DNA of 64,000 nt from CAZGUX01 sp046160045 (GTDB taxonomy: Bacteria; Acidobacteriota; Terriglobia; Bryobacterales; Bryobacteraceae), in assembly GCA_046160045.1 (NCBI GenBank), contig JBJXGR010000329.1, positions 1 through 64,000 on the forward strand, in the 5' to 3' direction. Below, piece by piece: positions 23,121-31,171 of this stretch (the stretch's first letter is position 1; each line of letters opens with the position of its first letter). The notes below the pieces were generated by a model that was not told where the DNA came from, made no database searches, and saw nothing but the letters and a program-made list of their open reading frames with translations. A program made the translations under genes and the position numbers.

Positions 23121-25766
23121 TTACACCACCGGTTGCGCAGCCGCGACCCGTTCGAAGATCAGGCTCCTGGACGCCGGATCCACATCGGCACGAACAGTGT
23201 CGCCCGAGTGCAATTCGCTGTTCAGCAACCGCAGGGCGATCGGGTCCTGGATCAGCCGCTGGATGGTCCGCTTCATCGGTCTGGCCCCGTATTGCGGATC
23301 GTAGCCTTCCTGCACCACGAAATCCTTGGCGGCTTGCGTCAGCTCCAGGCGCACGCCGCGGTCGGCCAGTAGCGCCGACACACGCTTCAACTGGATGTCG
23401 ATGATCGATCCCAGATGTTCCCGCGTCAGGGAGTTGAACACGATGATGTCATCGATCCGGTTCAGGAACTCCGGCCGGAACGTCTGGCGCAGGGCGTCGA
23501 GCAGCCGCTTCTTCACCTCTTCGTTGGAGCCGGCGTGCTTCGTGTGGACCGAGAAGCCGATGGGCGACATGTCGCGGATCGCGCTCGACCCGACATTCGA
23601 CGTCATGATGATCACCGCATTCTTGAAGCTCACCGTCCGGCCTTGCCCATCCGTCAGCCGCCCGTCGTCGAGCACCTGGAGCATCCCGTTGAACACGTCG
23701 GGATGCGCCTTCTCGATCTCGTCAAACAGAACCACCGAGTAGGGCCGCCGGCGCAGATGCTCGGTCAGTTGACCGCCCTCTTCGTACCCAATGTATCCGG
23801 GCGGCGCTCCAATCATTCGGGCGACAGCGTGTTTTTCCATGTACTCGGACATGTCGATCCGGACCATGGCCTTTTCATCGTCAAAGAGGAACTCGGCCAG
23901 CGCGCGGGCCAGTTCGGTCTTCCCTACCCCGGTAGGCCCCAGAAACAGGAAGCTGCCAATCGGCCGGTTCGGGTCAGCGAGGCCGGCCCGGCTGCGGCGG
24001 ATGGCGTTGGAGACCAGCTTGACGGCTTCGTCCTGTCCCACCACCCGGTCGTGCATCCGGTCTTCCATGTGGACGAGCTTTTGCATTTCGCCTTCCAGCA
24101 TCCGCGATACCGGGATTCCTGTCCACTTGGCGACGATGCGGGCGATGTCTTCTTCGTTCACCTCTTCGTTCAACAGCGGCGAGCCCTGCTTGATCGTCTC
24201 CAGCTCCCGGTTCGCCTGCTCCATGTCTTTCTCGATCTGGGCCATGCGCCCGTACTTGATCTGGGCGGCTTTCTCCCATTCGCCCAGCCGCGTCGCCTTC
24301 TCTTCTTCCTGGCGGAGCTTCTCCTGCTCTTCTTTCAACTGCTGGACGGCGGTGATGGCGGACTTCTCCCGATTCCATCGCTCGCGCAGACCGGCCGATT
24401 CGCCGCGCACCCGCTCGAGCTCGTTTTCAATCGCGCGCAGACGCTCCCTCGATGCATGGTCGTCCTCGCGGACCAGGGCCTGCCGCTCGATCTCCAGATG
24501 GGTCATCTTGCGCTCGACCTGGTCGATTTCGATCGGTACCGAGCCGATCTGAATACGGAGGGCCGAACCGGCTTCGTCAATCAGGTCAATGGCTTTATCC
24601 GGCAGGAAGCGTTCGGTGATGTAACGATTCGACAACAACGCGGCGGCTATGATTGCCGAGTCCTTGATGCGGATGCCGTGGTGGATCTCGAACCGCTCCT
24701 TCAAGCCGCGGAGGATGGCGATGGTATCGTCTACGGTCGGCTCGCCCACCAGGACGGTCTGGAACCGGCGCGCCAGCGCCGCGTCCTTCTCCACGTGCTT
24801 CTTGTATTCGGTCAGGGTTGTGGCCCCGACGCAATGAAGTTCGCCCCGGGCCAGCGCGGGCTTGAGCATGTTGGCCGCATCGATGGCGCCTTCGGCCCCG
24901 CCCGCTCCCACCAGGGTGTGCAATTCGTCGATGAAGCAGATGATCTCGCCGTTCGATTCCCGGATCTCGCGCAGGACGGCTTTGAGCCTGTCTTCGAATT
25001 CGCCGCGGAACTTGGTGCCGGCAACCATGCCTCCCAGATCGAGCGCGACCAGCTTCCGGTTGCGCAGTTGTTCGGGAACATCCCCTTTGACGATTCGCTG
25101 CGCGAGTCCTTCCACGATCGCCGTCTTGCCTACTCCCGGTTCCCCAATCAGTACGGGATTGTTCTTCGTGCGGCGGCTTAACACCTGCATCACGCGGCGG
25201 ATCTCGTCGTCGCGGCCGATGACCGGGTCAAGCTTGCCCTTGCGGGCGCTGTCGGTCAGGTCGATCGAGTAACGCTCGAGCGCCTGGTATTTGGATTCCG
25301 GATTCTGATCGGTCACCCGCTGGGTTCCCCGCACCGAAACCAGCGCGTTGAGGATGGCATCGTGCGTCGCGCCGGCGCGGTTCAGCAGATTGCCTGCCGC
25401 ATCGTGCTTCATGTTGGAGATCGCGAGCAGAAGGTGTTCGGTCGAGACGAACTCGTCCTTGAACCGCTCCGCTTCCTTGAACGCGGCCTCCAGTACCTCG
25501 TTGAGCGAAGGCGAGATGTACATTCCGGGCTGGGCGCCTGTCACGCGAGGAATCCCGTCCAGAAACCGCCGCGACTCCTGCTTGATCAAATCCGGGTGCA
25601 CCCGGCACTTTTCCAGCACAGGCCGCACAATGCCTTCCTGCTCTTCGGCAAGCGCCAGCAGAAGGTGGATGGGATGCACCGCCTGGTGTTGCCCTTCCGT
25701 CGCCAACGATTGCGCCTGTTGGATCGCCTCTTGCGCCTTCTGCGTCAACCGGTCAAACCGAATCAT
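23121..25766 (-). CDS. clpB: ClpB chaperone disaggregase
   Basis: This 881-residue Hsp100 chaperone rescues aggregated proteins with ATP. In order it has the N-domain (MIRFDRLTQKAQEAIQQAQ), AAA-1 with GEPGVGKTAI and the sensor region, a long coiled-coil M-domain (LEIERQALVRED through EETIKQG, about residues 405-530), and AAA-2 with GPTGVGKTELARALAE, pore loop GYIGYEEGG and VLFDEIEKAHPDV. The C-terminal domain has ERVSALLADRGV and DPQYGARPMKR. Length is normal. It lies 124 bp downstream of hsp20 without a visible terminator, so it is probably read from the hsp20 promoter too. Confidence 0.97.
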   Translation of the reverse strand: MIRFDRLTQKAQEAIQQAQSLATEGQHQAVHPIHLLLALAEEQEGIVRPVLEKCRVHPDLIKQESRRFLDGIPRVTGAQPGMYISPSLNEVLEAAFKEAERFKDEFVSTEHLLLAISNMKHDAAGNLLNRAGATHDAILNALVSVRGTQRVTDQNPESKYQALERYSIDLTDSARKGKLDPVIGRDDEIRRVMQVLSRRTKNNPVLIGEPGVGKTAIVEGLAQRIVKGDVPEQLRNRKLVALDLGGMVAGTKFRGEFEDRLKAVLREIRESNGEIICFIDELHTLVGAGGAEGAIDAANMLKPALARGELHCVGATTLTEYKKHVEKDAALARRFQTVLVGEPTVDDTIAILRGLKERFEIHHGIRIKDSAIIAAALLSNRYITERFLPDKAIDLIDEAGSALRIQIGSVPIEIDQVERKMTHLEIERQALVREDDHASRERLRAIENELERVRGESAGLRERWNREKSAITAVQQLKEEQEKLRQEEEKATRLGEWEKAAQIKYGRMAQIEKDMEQANRELETIKQGSPLLNEEVNEEDIARIVAKWTGIPVSRMLEGEMQKLVHMEDRMHDRVVGQDEAVKLVSNAIRRSRAGLADPNRPIGSFLFLGPTGVGKTELARALAEFLFDDEKAMVRIDMSEYMEKHAVARMIGAPPGYIGYEEGGQLTEHLRRRPYSVVLFDEIEKAHPDVFNGMLQVLDDGRLTDGQGRTVSFKNAVIIMTSNVGSSAIRDMSPIGFSVHTKHAGSNEEVKKRLLDALRQTFRPEFLNRIDDIIVFNSLTREHLGSIIDIQLKRVSALLADRGVRLELTQAAKDFVVQEGYDPQYGARPMKRTIQRLIQDPIALRLLNSELHSGDTVRADVDPASRSLIFERVAAAQPVV

Positions 25767-25890
25767 GATCTCTCCCCTACTAGTACGGCCGGCGAGGCCC
25801 TCCTCGCCGGCCTGTTTCTTGCCGTCTCCTAAGAGATGCCCGCCAGACGGCGGACGTTGCCATTGGCCTCAACTAAAGCCAGTTTCCAAT

Positions 25891-26313
25891 TCAGCCCTTG
25901 ACCTGGACTTTCACCTGCCGCGGCTTGGCAGCCTCTTTCTTTGGCAGGGTCACCGTCAGGACACCATTCCTATAGTCGGCCGACACTTTGTCTGCCTCCA
26001 CCGAGGGTGGAACCGCGAAGGTCCGCATGAATGTCCCGAAACTGCGCTCGATCCGATGATACCCCTTGGATTTCTCCTCTTTCTCGAAACGGCGTTCGCC
26101 CTTGAGCGTCAGCGCTTCGTTTTCGACGCGGACTTCGATGTCTTCAAGCTTGACGTCGGGCAGGTCCGCCTTGAGAACGAGAGCCTCTTCCGTTTCAGCG
26201 ATGTCGACCGCCGGCGACCAGGGCCGGGCGGTCTGAGGCTGATTCAGAAGAGAAGAGACGACATCCTCGAAAGCTTTGATACTGGAAAACGGGTCATAGT
26301 GGATCAGTGACAT
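25891..26313 (-). CDS. Hsp20/α-crystallin small heat-shock protein
   Basis: This 140-residue holdase prevents aggregation of unfolded proteins. The α-crystallin domain runs from WSPAVDIAETEEALVLKADLPDV through LTLKGERRFEKEEKSKGYHRIERSFGTFMR to NGVLTVTLPKKE. The C-terminal IxI-like motif reads VKVQVKG, a weak form. A strong promoter lies 20-50 bp upstream. It heads the cluster hsp20-clpB-htpX-rlmI on the minus strand, consistent with ClpB disaggregating what Hsp20 holds. Confidence 0.95.
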   Translation of the reverse strand: MSLIHYDPFSSIKAFEDVVSSLLNQPQTARPWSPAVDIAETEEALVLKADLPDVKLEDIEVRVENEALTLKGERRFEKEEKSKGYHRIERSFGTFMRTFAVPPSVEADKVSADYRNGVLTVTLPKKEAAKPRQVKVQVKG

Positions 26314-26335
26314 GGTTCATGTACCTCCAGTCCTG

Positions 26336-26364
26336 ATCATAAAATATGAGCGCTTATCTGTCAA
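26336..26364 (-). promoter_or_regulatory. consensus σ70-like promoter of the hsp20 cluster with internal palindrome
   Basis: On the minus strand TTGACA (26364-26359) and TATGAT (26341-26336) are separated by exactly 17 bp, very close to the σ70 consensus. The spacer contains ATAAGCGCTCAT (26357-26346), an imperfect palindrome around AGCGCT that could be an operator for a heat-shock repressor. No CIRCE (TTAGCACTC-N9) or HAIR element is present. The ATG at 26313 is 23 bp past the -10 box, and the ribosome site GGAGG lies between them. Confidence 0.7.
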
Positions 26365-26519
26365 GTAGTATGCGCGTTGTCGGATAACATTGGTGCCAGT
26401 TTTCACAGTTTGTCTTTCGGGTCGTCGTAAGTCATTGAATGATAAGGAGGCTGACGCCCTCCCTCCGGCGAGCGGTTTTGGCGCGTGCGGTGCAGCCAAT
26501 AGATTGGACGGGTCGTTCG

Positions 26520-26915
26520 TCAGCCGATTGAAGAAGGGCAATTGATCAGGAAGGTAGCGACTTGACCAAAGAACGGCCGGAGGACCGCGACCGCCTGATC
26601 CGGAAGGTCTGCTTCCAGGAAGGCCCGGTCCATGAGGAAGATCCAGCGGTCCCGGGCCCGCTGGTCAATCGGAAAGGGCCGATGCCGAAGGCGCAACTGC
26701 GGATGCCCGCGCGACTCCAGATACCGCGGCGGCCCCCCGAAACGGAAGATCAGGAAGTCGCACAGCCTCGCTTCCGCGCCGGAGAGATCGTGTGCGGGGT
26801 ACATCGGACCGAGGATTTCGTCATCGGGAATCTGCCGATAGAATGCCGCAATCAGTTTGCGGAATCCCTCTTCCCCGATCAGCGCGAAGACATCATCTTC
26901 CGAATGGGTAGCCAT
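26520..26915 (-). CDS. group II truncated haemoglobin
   Basis: This 131-residue 2/2 globin opens FALIGEEGFRKLIAAFYRQIPDD and contains GPMYPAHDLSGAEARLCDFLIFRFGGP, the typical truncated-haemoglobin O pattern. The proximal His is in GHPQLRLRHRPFPI, and the conserved Trp is in RDRWIFLMDRA. Such proteins bind O2, NO or peroxide in the cytoplasm. The ATG at 26915 fits the family start. It has no obvious operon partner. Confidence 0.92.
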   Translation of the reverse strand: MATHSEDDVFALIGEEGFRKLIAAFYRQIPDDEILGPMYPAHDLSGAEARLCDFLIFRFGGPPRYLESRGHPQLRLRHRPFPIDQRARDRWIFLMDRAFLEADLPDQAVAVLRPFFGQVATFLINCPSSIG

Positions 26916-26958
26916 TTGAAGTGCTGCTCACATGGTACCGAGTCGGCAGTCGGGGCGC

Positions 26959-27735
26959 TCAGGGGATCACCGGAAGGGGAGTCCACGCCGATAGCCGGGC
27001 TCGGGCGAGGGCGTCGAGGCCGTCCTCGAGCGGGTCCAGATGCGTGGCGCCGGCCCTGATCGTTCCGCCGAGATGGTCGCCCCACCAGGGAATCCGCGAC
27101 TCTTCCAGCAGATGGCGGAGGCGATTGGCTTCGCGATCGGGATGTTCGGCCTCGTAGCCGCCTAGCACCACCAGGTACCGCCCGTCCTCCCATTGACAGG
27201 CCGCGCTTTCCGAATTAATAGCGTCATTAAGGGTTCTATTCAGGGAGGAAAGGAGGTGCAGGGTGCCGTCGCGCCCCACCTGATGAGGGAGGTCGTCGAT
27301 CCCGTCGAGTTCAAACCACAACAACCCGTACTGCGGCTGGGAGTCTCGATGGTGGGCGGCAGGTCGAATGATGGTGAACACTTCCATGGCGCCGCGCAAC
27401 TCATTGCGCGGTCCGACCATTGGGACTGAACGGACGCGAACCGGGACGCGATGGCCCTGTTGATGGCGCAGGTACACGACTTTCTCCCGGCATCGCCCGT
27501 CGGTGATGGTTCCGGCCAACGGGCAGCCGCTCCCGCACAGGATCGTGCCTCGTTCGTCGCAGTGAACCAGAAGGTCTCCGTCGATACAGGTGCGTCCGAG
27601 CACTTGGTGGCGCAGAAATCCGCTGATTCGCTCCGCGCTCTGGTTCCAGAAAGTGATGCGGCGGTCGCGATCGACGAAGTAAACGCCTTCTTCGACATGG
27701 TCGAGGTCTTCACCGGATGGCCGAGCTATCGTCAA
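26959..27735 (-). CDS. PAS domain protein with a degenerate GGDEF-like domain
   Basis: This 258-residue protein has an N-terminal PAS domain (about residues 10-120: EEGVYFVDRDRRITFWNQSAERISGF, GTILCGSGCPLAGTI, and a PAC-like VPVRVRSVPM segment). The region from about 130 to the end has the layout of a GGDEF domain: it opens QYGLLWFELDGIDDL. Where active enzymes carry GG[DE]EF it reads QWEDGRYLVVL, so diguanylate cyclase activity is not expected. It may be a sensor or scaffold. The start appears to be a TTG at 27735. I found no nearby ATG in frame. Confidence 0.7.
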   Translation of the reverse strand: MTIARPSGEDLDHVEEGVYFVDRDRRITFWNQSAERISGFLRHQVLGRTCIDGDLLVHCDERGTILCGSGCPLAGTITDGRCREKVVYLRHQQGHRVPVRVRSVPMVGPRNELRGAMEVFTIIRPAAHHRDSQPQYGLLWFELDGIDDLPHQVGRDGTLHLLSSLNRTLNDAINSESAACQWEDGRYLVVLGGYEAEHPDREANRLRHLLEESRIPWWGDHLGGTIRAGATHLDPLEDGLDALARARLSAWTPLPVIP

Positions 27736-27991
27736 TCGACTCCGCGGCCCAAAGCGGGTCGCGTAGTATCGGAAAGGGTCCCGAGGCGTCGATCATAAGC
27801 AAGACGTTCCCCGCCTACCTTATCGGCAACCTCCGCTCGGTCCCGAGCGCCGGCGCCGGAACTGTGGAGCCGCAGCCTTTCCCACGCCGCCTACTGGAAA
27901 GAGGTTTCCGAGTGATTTGTCCTGAATACCGTTTCAAATCTCGGGCCAATCCCTATGTGCAAGACAGGGACCGGCCGCTCCTTTCCTCGGT
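27736..27991. other. gene-free spacer upstream of the glucosaminidase promoter
   Basis: I see no supportable gene here. The stretch is GC-rich, has no strong repeats, and separates the PAS gene (minus) from the promoter of the glucosaminidase gene (plus). Confidence 0.5.
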
Positions 27992-28019
27992 TTGAGGACT
28001 GAGCTTTTCCTGGTATACT
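27992..28019 (+). promoter_or_regulatory. promoter with extended -10, upstream of glucosaminidase
   Basis: TTGAGG (27992-27997) and TATACT (28014-28019) are 16 bp apart, and the -10 box is preceded by TGG (extended -10, TGGTATACT). The same string CTGGTATACTGT occurs in the promoter region of the PEP-CTERM gene at 29670. Transcription would start near 28026, giving a leader of about 116 nt. Confidence 0.6.
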
Positions 28020-28025
28020 GTGCTT

Positions 28026-28141
28026 CATGCACACACGTTGAAACTGATCCGTAGTCCTCGCGCCAAGCCTTTTTCCGGCTTTCACCGGGTGGCTTTCGAG
28101 CTTGGCATGACCAAAAACCACGGAGGAGTTTTCAAACATTC
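28026..28141 (+). promoter_or_regulatory. structured 5' leader with possible anti-Shine-Dalgarno
   Basis: The leader can form an outer stem GCCAAGC (28062-28068) with GCTTGGC (28100-28106) and an inner stem CCGG (28075-28078) with CCGG (28085-28088) closed by a 6-nt loop. Just 5' of this, TCCTC (28055-28059) is complementary to GAGGA of the ribosome site GGAGGAG (28122-28128). Switching between the two pairings could expose or hide the ribosome site. It does not match the c-di-GMP (GEMM), c-di-AMP (ydaO), cobalamin or SAM riboswitch consensus sequences that I know. Confidence 0.4.
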
Positions 28142-28654
28142 ATGAAAAGATTTGTTTCAAAAGGGCTCTTGCTCTGCGCCGGATTAGCGGCGCTGCCGGC
28201 CACGGTCTCGAAGGCCGAACGTATTTCCCAGGTTCTCGATCCGCGATTGGAAAGCTTACGCAAGTTCTTCAAAAAGAGTCAGTGCCCCGCGCACCAATAC
28301 TCGGAACAATTCCTGTGGATCGCGGATCAATACGAGCTGGATTGGCGATTGCTGCCAAGTATCTCGTTCGTGGAAACCGGAGCCGGCAAGGAGGCCCGAA
28401 ACAACAACCTCTTCGGCTGGAAGAACGGGCAGGCGGACTTTCCCACGGTTACCGCGGGCATGCGAACGGTAGCCCGAACCCTTGCCACATCAAAGCTTTA
28501 CCGGGGAAAGAACCTCGACACGAAGCTGACGCTCTACAACGGCTACTCCCACTACGCGGGTGTGGTCAGATCGGTCATGAAACAGATCCACCCGACCGAG
28601 CAGGTACGCACTTATCACTCGTCGGCGCCGTTTATTCGAGCATCCTTACACTAA
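28142..28654 (+). CDS. secreted glucosaminidase-like murein hydrolase
   Basis: This 170-residue protein has a signal peptide (MKRFVSKGLLLCAGLAALPATVSKA) and a compact lysozyme-like domain. The segment FLWIADQYELDWRLLPSISFVETGAGK carries the likely catalytic Glu, and NNLFGWKNGQADF fits the GH73/glucosaminidase pattern 'NNxFGWKNG'. The C-terminus has YNGYSHYAGVVRSVMKQI. It would cleave the glycan backbone of peptidoglycan in the periplasm. It is preceded by the long structured leader. Its 3' end overlaps the convergent small membrane gene by 23 bp. Confidence 0.82.
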   Translation: MKRFVSKGLLLCAGLAALPATVSKAERISQVLDPRLESLRKFFKKSQCPAHQYSEQFLWIADQYELDWRLLPSISFVETGAGKEARNNNLFGWKNGQADFPTVTAGMRTVARTLATSKLYRGKNLDTKLTLYNGYSHYAGVVRSVMKQIHPTEQVRTYHSSAPFIRASLH

Positions 28655-28778
28655 AGTAAAGTCCGCCAAAAACCAGCACGGAAACGATCGCGACGGTCAC
28701 CCATCGGATCATTACTTCGGTGGTGGTCGTAGATGCCTTCTCGTCCCGCTTCATCTGATCGGAAAGGCTGTCAAACAT
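28632..28778 (-). CDS. 48-residue single-pass membrane protein
   Basis: The protein reads MFDSLSDQMKRDEKASTTTT at its N-terminus, then one transmembrane helix (about residues 23-44, MIRWVTVAIVSVLVFGGLYF). The ATG at 28778 is chosen because AAGGAGG lies 8-9 nt upstream. A longer frame from 28886 has no such site. The amphipathic, charged N-terminus would face the cytoplasm. The function is unknown. Its stop lies inside the glucosaminidase gene on the other strand. Confidence 0.7.
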   Translation of the reverse strand: MFDSLSDQMKRDEKASTTTTEVMIRWVTVAIVSVLVFGGLYFSVRMLE

Positions 28779-28887
28779 GGGCACACCCTCCTTGCTGTTC
28801 TTGTCATCTGCCCCAAGAGTCTGGTACCGGCAACGGCTAGCAGTAGTGTAGATCAGGTTCTGCGATATGTACAGGGAAACGAGCACC

Positions 28888-28914
28888 GGCGCCCCAAAAG
28901 AAGGTCAGGGCGCC
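28888..28914. other. 7-bp perfect hairpin after the PEP-CTERM gene
   Basis: GGCGCCC and GGGCGCC flank a 13-nt loop 35 bp after the stop of the minus-strand PEP-CTERM gene. There is no T-run on either side, so it is not a classical terminator. It may slow polymerase or stabilise the 3' end. Confidence 0.3.
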
Positions 28915-28948
28915 AACCTGAGGCTTGAGAAAGACGGCGGTTCGCGCG

Positions 28949-29635
28949 TCAGAACCGGCGGCGTAAACCGAGCGCCACGAGCGCCGCTCCGATGAGCAGA
29001 AACGTCCCTGGCTCGGGTACCGCCGCGCCCGTAACGTCCAATCGAACCGTGCCCCAATAGTCGTTTTCGCCATCGGGCGCATTGCCGAACGGACTGACGA
29101 CGTCACCGAAAACTCCCGAGGACCGGTTCCATAGGAACGTCGAAAGCGTGACCGTGTTGCCGAACCGCGTAAACGAAAGAGTACCGGACCCGGGGGTTGC
29201 CGCTCCGTCCAACCGCAACGTGGAAGCGCTATTCGCGGTGGGGGCGCCGCCGCCGTCAATCGTGTTGAATGCGGAGATATCTGGCGTGGTGGTCGCTCCG
29301 TCAAAAAACAGGTTAAGCCCCACGAATCCGTTGACCGGATCCAAACCGGGCGACCCGAAGAAGTTAAAAAAATACGAGCCCGGAGTCAGATCGACGCTGA
29401 GTGCCACACCGGCGCCGTTGCCGGAGTTGATAAACGCCGGAACCGTGTCCTGAAAATACAGGTTGAAGTACAGATCTCCGCCCAAGGTGTTCCATGCAAC
29501 CCCGGATGCGTCGTATGCGCCGGTGGCGGTTGCGTTGAATAAGACTGCGCCGGTCAATACGGGGGCGGCGGTCGCGACCGATCCCAGACCGACCACAGCC
29601 ACGGTAATAAAGACGGCGATTTTGGATACGCTCAC
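28949..29635 (-). CDS. PEP-CTERM sorted extracellular protein
   Basis: This 228-residue exported protein has an N-terminal signal peptide (MSVSKIAVFITVAVVGLGSVATA). The C-terminal sorting signal VPEPGTFLLIGAALVALGLRRRF is a PEP motif, a transmembrane helix and a basic tail. This is the substrate signature of exosortases, which are linked to exopolysaccharide. The mature region is Gly/Asn/Ser/Thr-rich and β-strand-like (DLYFNLYFQDTVPAFINSG). The start is the GTG at 29635, 9 nt after AGGAGG. An earlier in-frame GTG is too close to that site. No exosortase gene is in the window. Confidence 0.88.
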   Translation of the reverse strand: MSVSKIAVFITVAVVGLGSVATAAPVLTGAVLFNATATGAYDASGVAWNTLGGDLYFNLYFQDTVPAFINSGNGAGVALSVDLTPGSYFFNFFGSPGLDPVNGFVGLNLFFDGATTTPDISAFNTIDGGGAPTANSASTLRLDGAATPGSGTLSFTRFGNTVTLSTFLWNRSSGVFGDVVSPFGNAPDGENDYWGTVRLDVTGAAVPEPGTFLLIGAALVALGLRRRF

Positions 29636-29669
29636 GTACACCCTCCTCCTTTGACCCAAACGCCTCAAC

Positions 29670-29703
29670 AGTATACCAGAGTACTAGTCCCAATTGGAAC
29701 TAG
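29670..29703 (-). promoter_or_regulatory. promoter with 20-bp palindromic operator candidate, PEP-CTERM gene
   Basis: On the minus strand TATACT (29675-29670), preceded by TGG, lies 18 bp from TTCCAA (29699-29694). The -35 region is embedded in CTAGTCCCAATTGGAACTAG (29684-29703), an inverted repeat with a single mismatched pair. A dimeric repressor bound there would block the polymerase. The ribosome site AGGAGG follows about 20 bp downstream. Confidence 0.5.
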
Positions 29704-29896
29704 GGTTTCCACCTAGGTCCGGTCCCCTTATAAGGCGCGCCTGCCGAAGGGCATTTCCAGATCCGGCGTACCTCAGATGTCAGAACGGAAACGGCTTATT
29801 ATCATTGTTCACGGTTCGACGCTTCAGCCGAAGTCAGCCCATGTGGTATCCTGGTCGACTGAGCCGATCTGGCTGTCTCCTCCGTAAGAGGTTTCC

Positions 29897-30640
29897 ATGT
29901 CTGGACATTCCAAGTGGGCGACGATTAAGCACAAGAAAGCCGCCCTGGATGCGAAACGCGGAAAAACGTTCACGCGAATCATCAAGGAAATCATGATCGC
30001 TGCCCGGGGTGGCGGCGACCCTGACGCTAACCCTCGCCTCCGCACGGCCATTCTGGCGGCGAAAAACGTCAGCATGCCGGCCGACAACATCAAGCGAGCC
30101 ATCATGCGAGGAACCGGAGAACTCGAGGGCGGCCATATCGAAGAAGCGATGTTTGAAGGGTACGGGCCCGGCGGCGCTGCGGTCCTGGTCGAATGTGTCA
30201 CCGACAACCGCAATCGCACGGTGAGCGAGATCCGGCACGTGTTTTCGAAAAACGGCGGCAACCTGGGCGAGCAGGGCAGCGTGGCTTGGATGTTCGAGCG
30301 CAAGAGCCAGATCCTGATCGCCAAAGAGCACGCCGGCGAAGACCAGTTGATGGGGATCGTGCTCGATGCCGGCGCGGAAGATTTGCGGGACGAGGGCGAT
30401 AGCTGGGACGTGCTCTCGCCGCCGGAAGTGCATGAGGCGGTGGTCGAAGCGCTTGCCAAGGCCGGCATCGCCACCATTCAGGGCGAGATCACGATGGTGC
30501 CGAAAAACCTCGTCAAGCTCGAAGGAAAGAGCGCGCAGGGCATGTTGAAGTTGAGTGATGCCCTCGAGGAACACGACGACGTACAGAACGTGTATTCGAA
30601 CTTCGACGTCGACGAGAGGGAGCTGGCGGCTGTCAGTTAG
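29897..30640 (+). CDS. yebC: YebC/PmpR family translation or transcription factor
   Basis: This 247-residue cytoplasmic protein opens with the hallmark MSGHSKWATIKHKKAALDAK and has ARGGGDPDANPRLR, IKRAIMRGTGE and EGYGPGGAAVLVE, all family signatures. Members bind DNA or assist translation of difficult motifs. It precedes ruvC by 24 bp, an arrangement conserved in many bacteria. A GAGG site lies a few bases before the ATG. Confidence 0.96.
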   Translation: MSGHSKWATIKHKKAALDAKRGKTFTRIIKEIMIAARGGGDPDANPRLRTAILAAKNVSMPADNIKRAIMRGTGELEGGHIEEAMFEGYGPGGAAVLVECVTDNRNRTVSEIRHVFSKNGGNLGEQGSVAWMFERKSQILIAKEHAGEDQLMGIVLDAGAEDLRDEGDSWDVLSPPEVHEAVVEALAKAGIATIQGEITMVPKNLVKLEGKSAQGMLKLSDALEEHDDVQNVYSNFDVDERELAAVS

Positions 30641-30664
30641 GCCGCCGCTCAGTCAGAGAGCGCC

Positions 30665-31165
30665 ATGGTGGTCCTCGGCATTGATTGCGGTTCCGAGCGA
30701 ACCGGCTATGGCGTGATCGACACCGATGGCCGCACGCACCGTCTCGTACGGGCGGGCGTGGTGCGGACCTCGCCCCAGACACCTTTCCCGGAACGCCTCC
30801 GGCAGATCGCCGTTCCGCTGCGCCAACTCATCCTCGAGTACCGCCCCGAAGCCGCTGCCATTGAAGCGGTCTTTCACGCGGTAAACGCCAAGACTGCCCT
30901 GAAACTGGCTCACGTACGCGGGGTCGCCCTACTGGTCCTGGCGGAGGCCGGCCTTGCTGTCGGCGAGTATTCAGCGCTTGAAGTCAAGGCCAGCGTCGTC
31001 GGCTACGGGCGCGCCGGCAAAGGCCAGGTTCGGACCATGGTTCACTCCTTGCTCCGCATCAAAGACCCGGTGGATTCCGAAGACGCCTGCGATGCGATCG
31101 CCGTGGCGATTTGCCATGCGACCCACGAATCTAGCCGTCGCCGGATCGAGACCTGCTCCGTCTAA
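30665..31165 (+). CDS. ruvC: Holliday junction resolvase RuvC
   Basis: This 166-residue endonuclease cuts four-way junctions in homologous recombination. The catalytic acidic residues are in the RNase H-like fold: LGIDCGSERTGYGVID (Asp7), AAIEAVFH (Glu near 66), and the C-terminal DACDAIAVAICH pair. The family element SALEVKASVVGYGRAGKGQV is present. It is in an operon with yebC. ruvA and ruvB are not in the window. Confidence 0.96.
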   Translation: MVVLGIDCGSERTGYGVIDTDGRTHRLVRAGVVRTSPQTPFPERLRQIAVPLRQLILEYRPEAAAIEAVFHAVNAKTALKLAHVRGVALLVLAEAGLAVGEYSALEVKASVVGYGRAGKGQVRTMVHSLLRIKDPVDSEDACDAIAVAICHATHESSRRRIETCSV

Positions 31166-31171
31166 CCTCAT

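Noticed and set aside
23121..26313. Acquired stress island
   Set aside because: Hsp20-ClpB-HtpX grouping and base composition are like the rest of the window, with no mobile element remnants, so it looks like core genome.
28026..28141. Known riboswitch class (c-di-GMP GEMM or c-di-AMP ydaO)
   Set aside because: The conserved core strings of these classes are missing. Only the presence of stems and the downstream wall hydrolase are suggestive.
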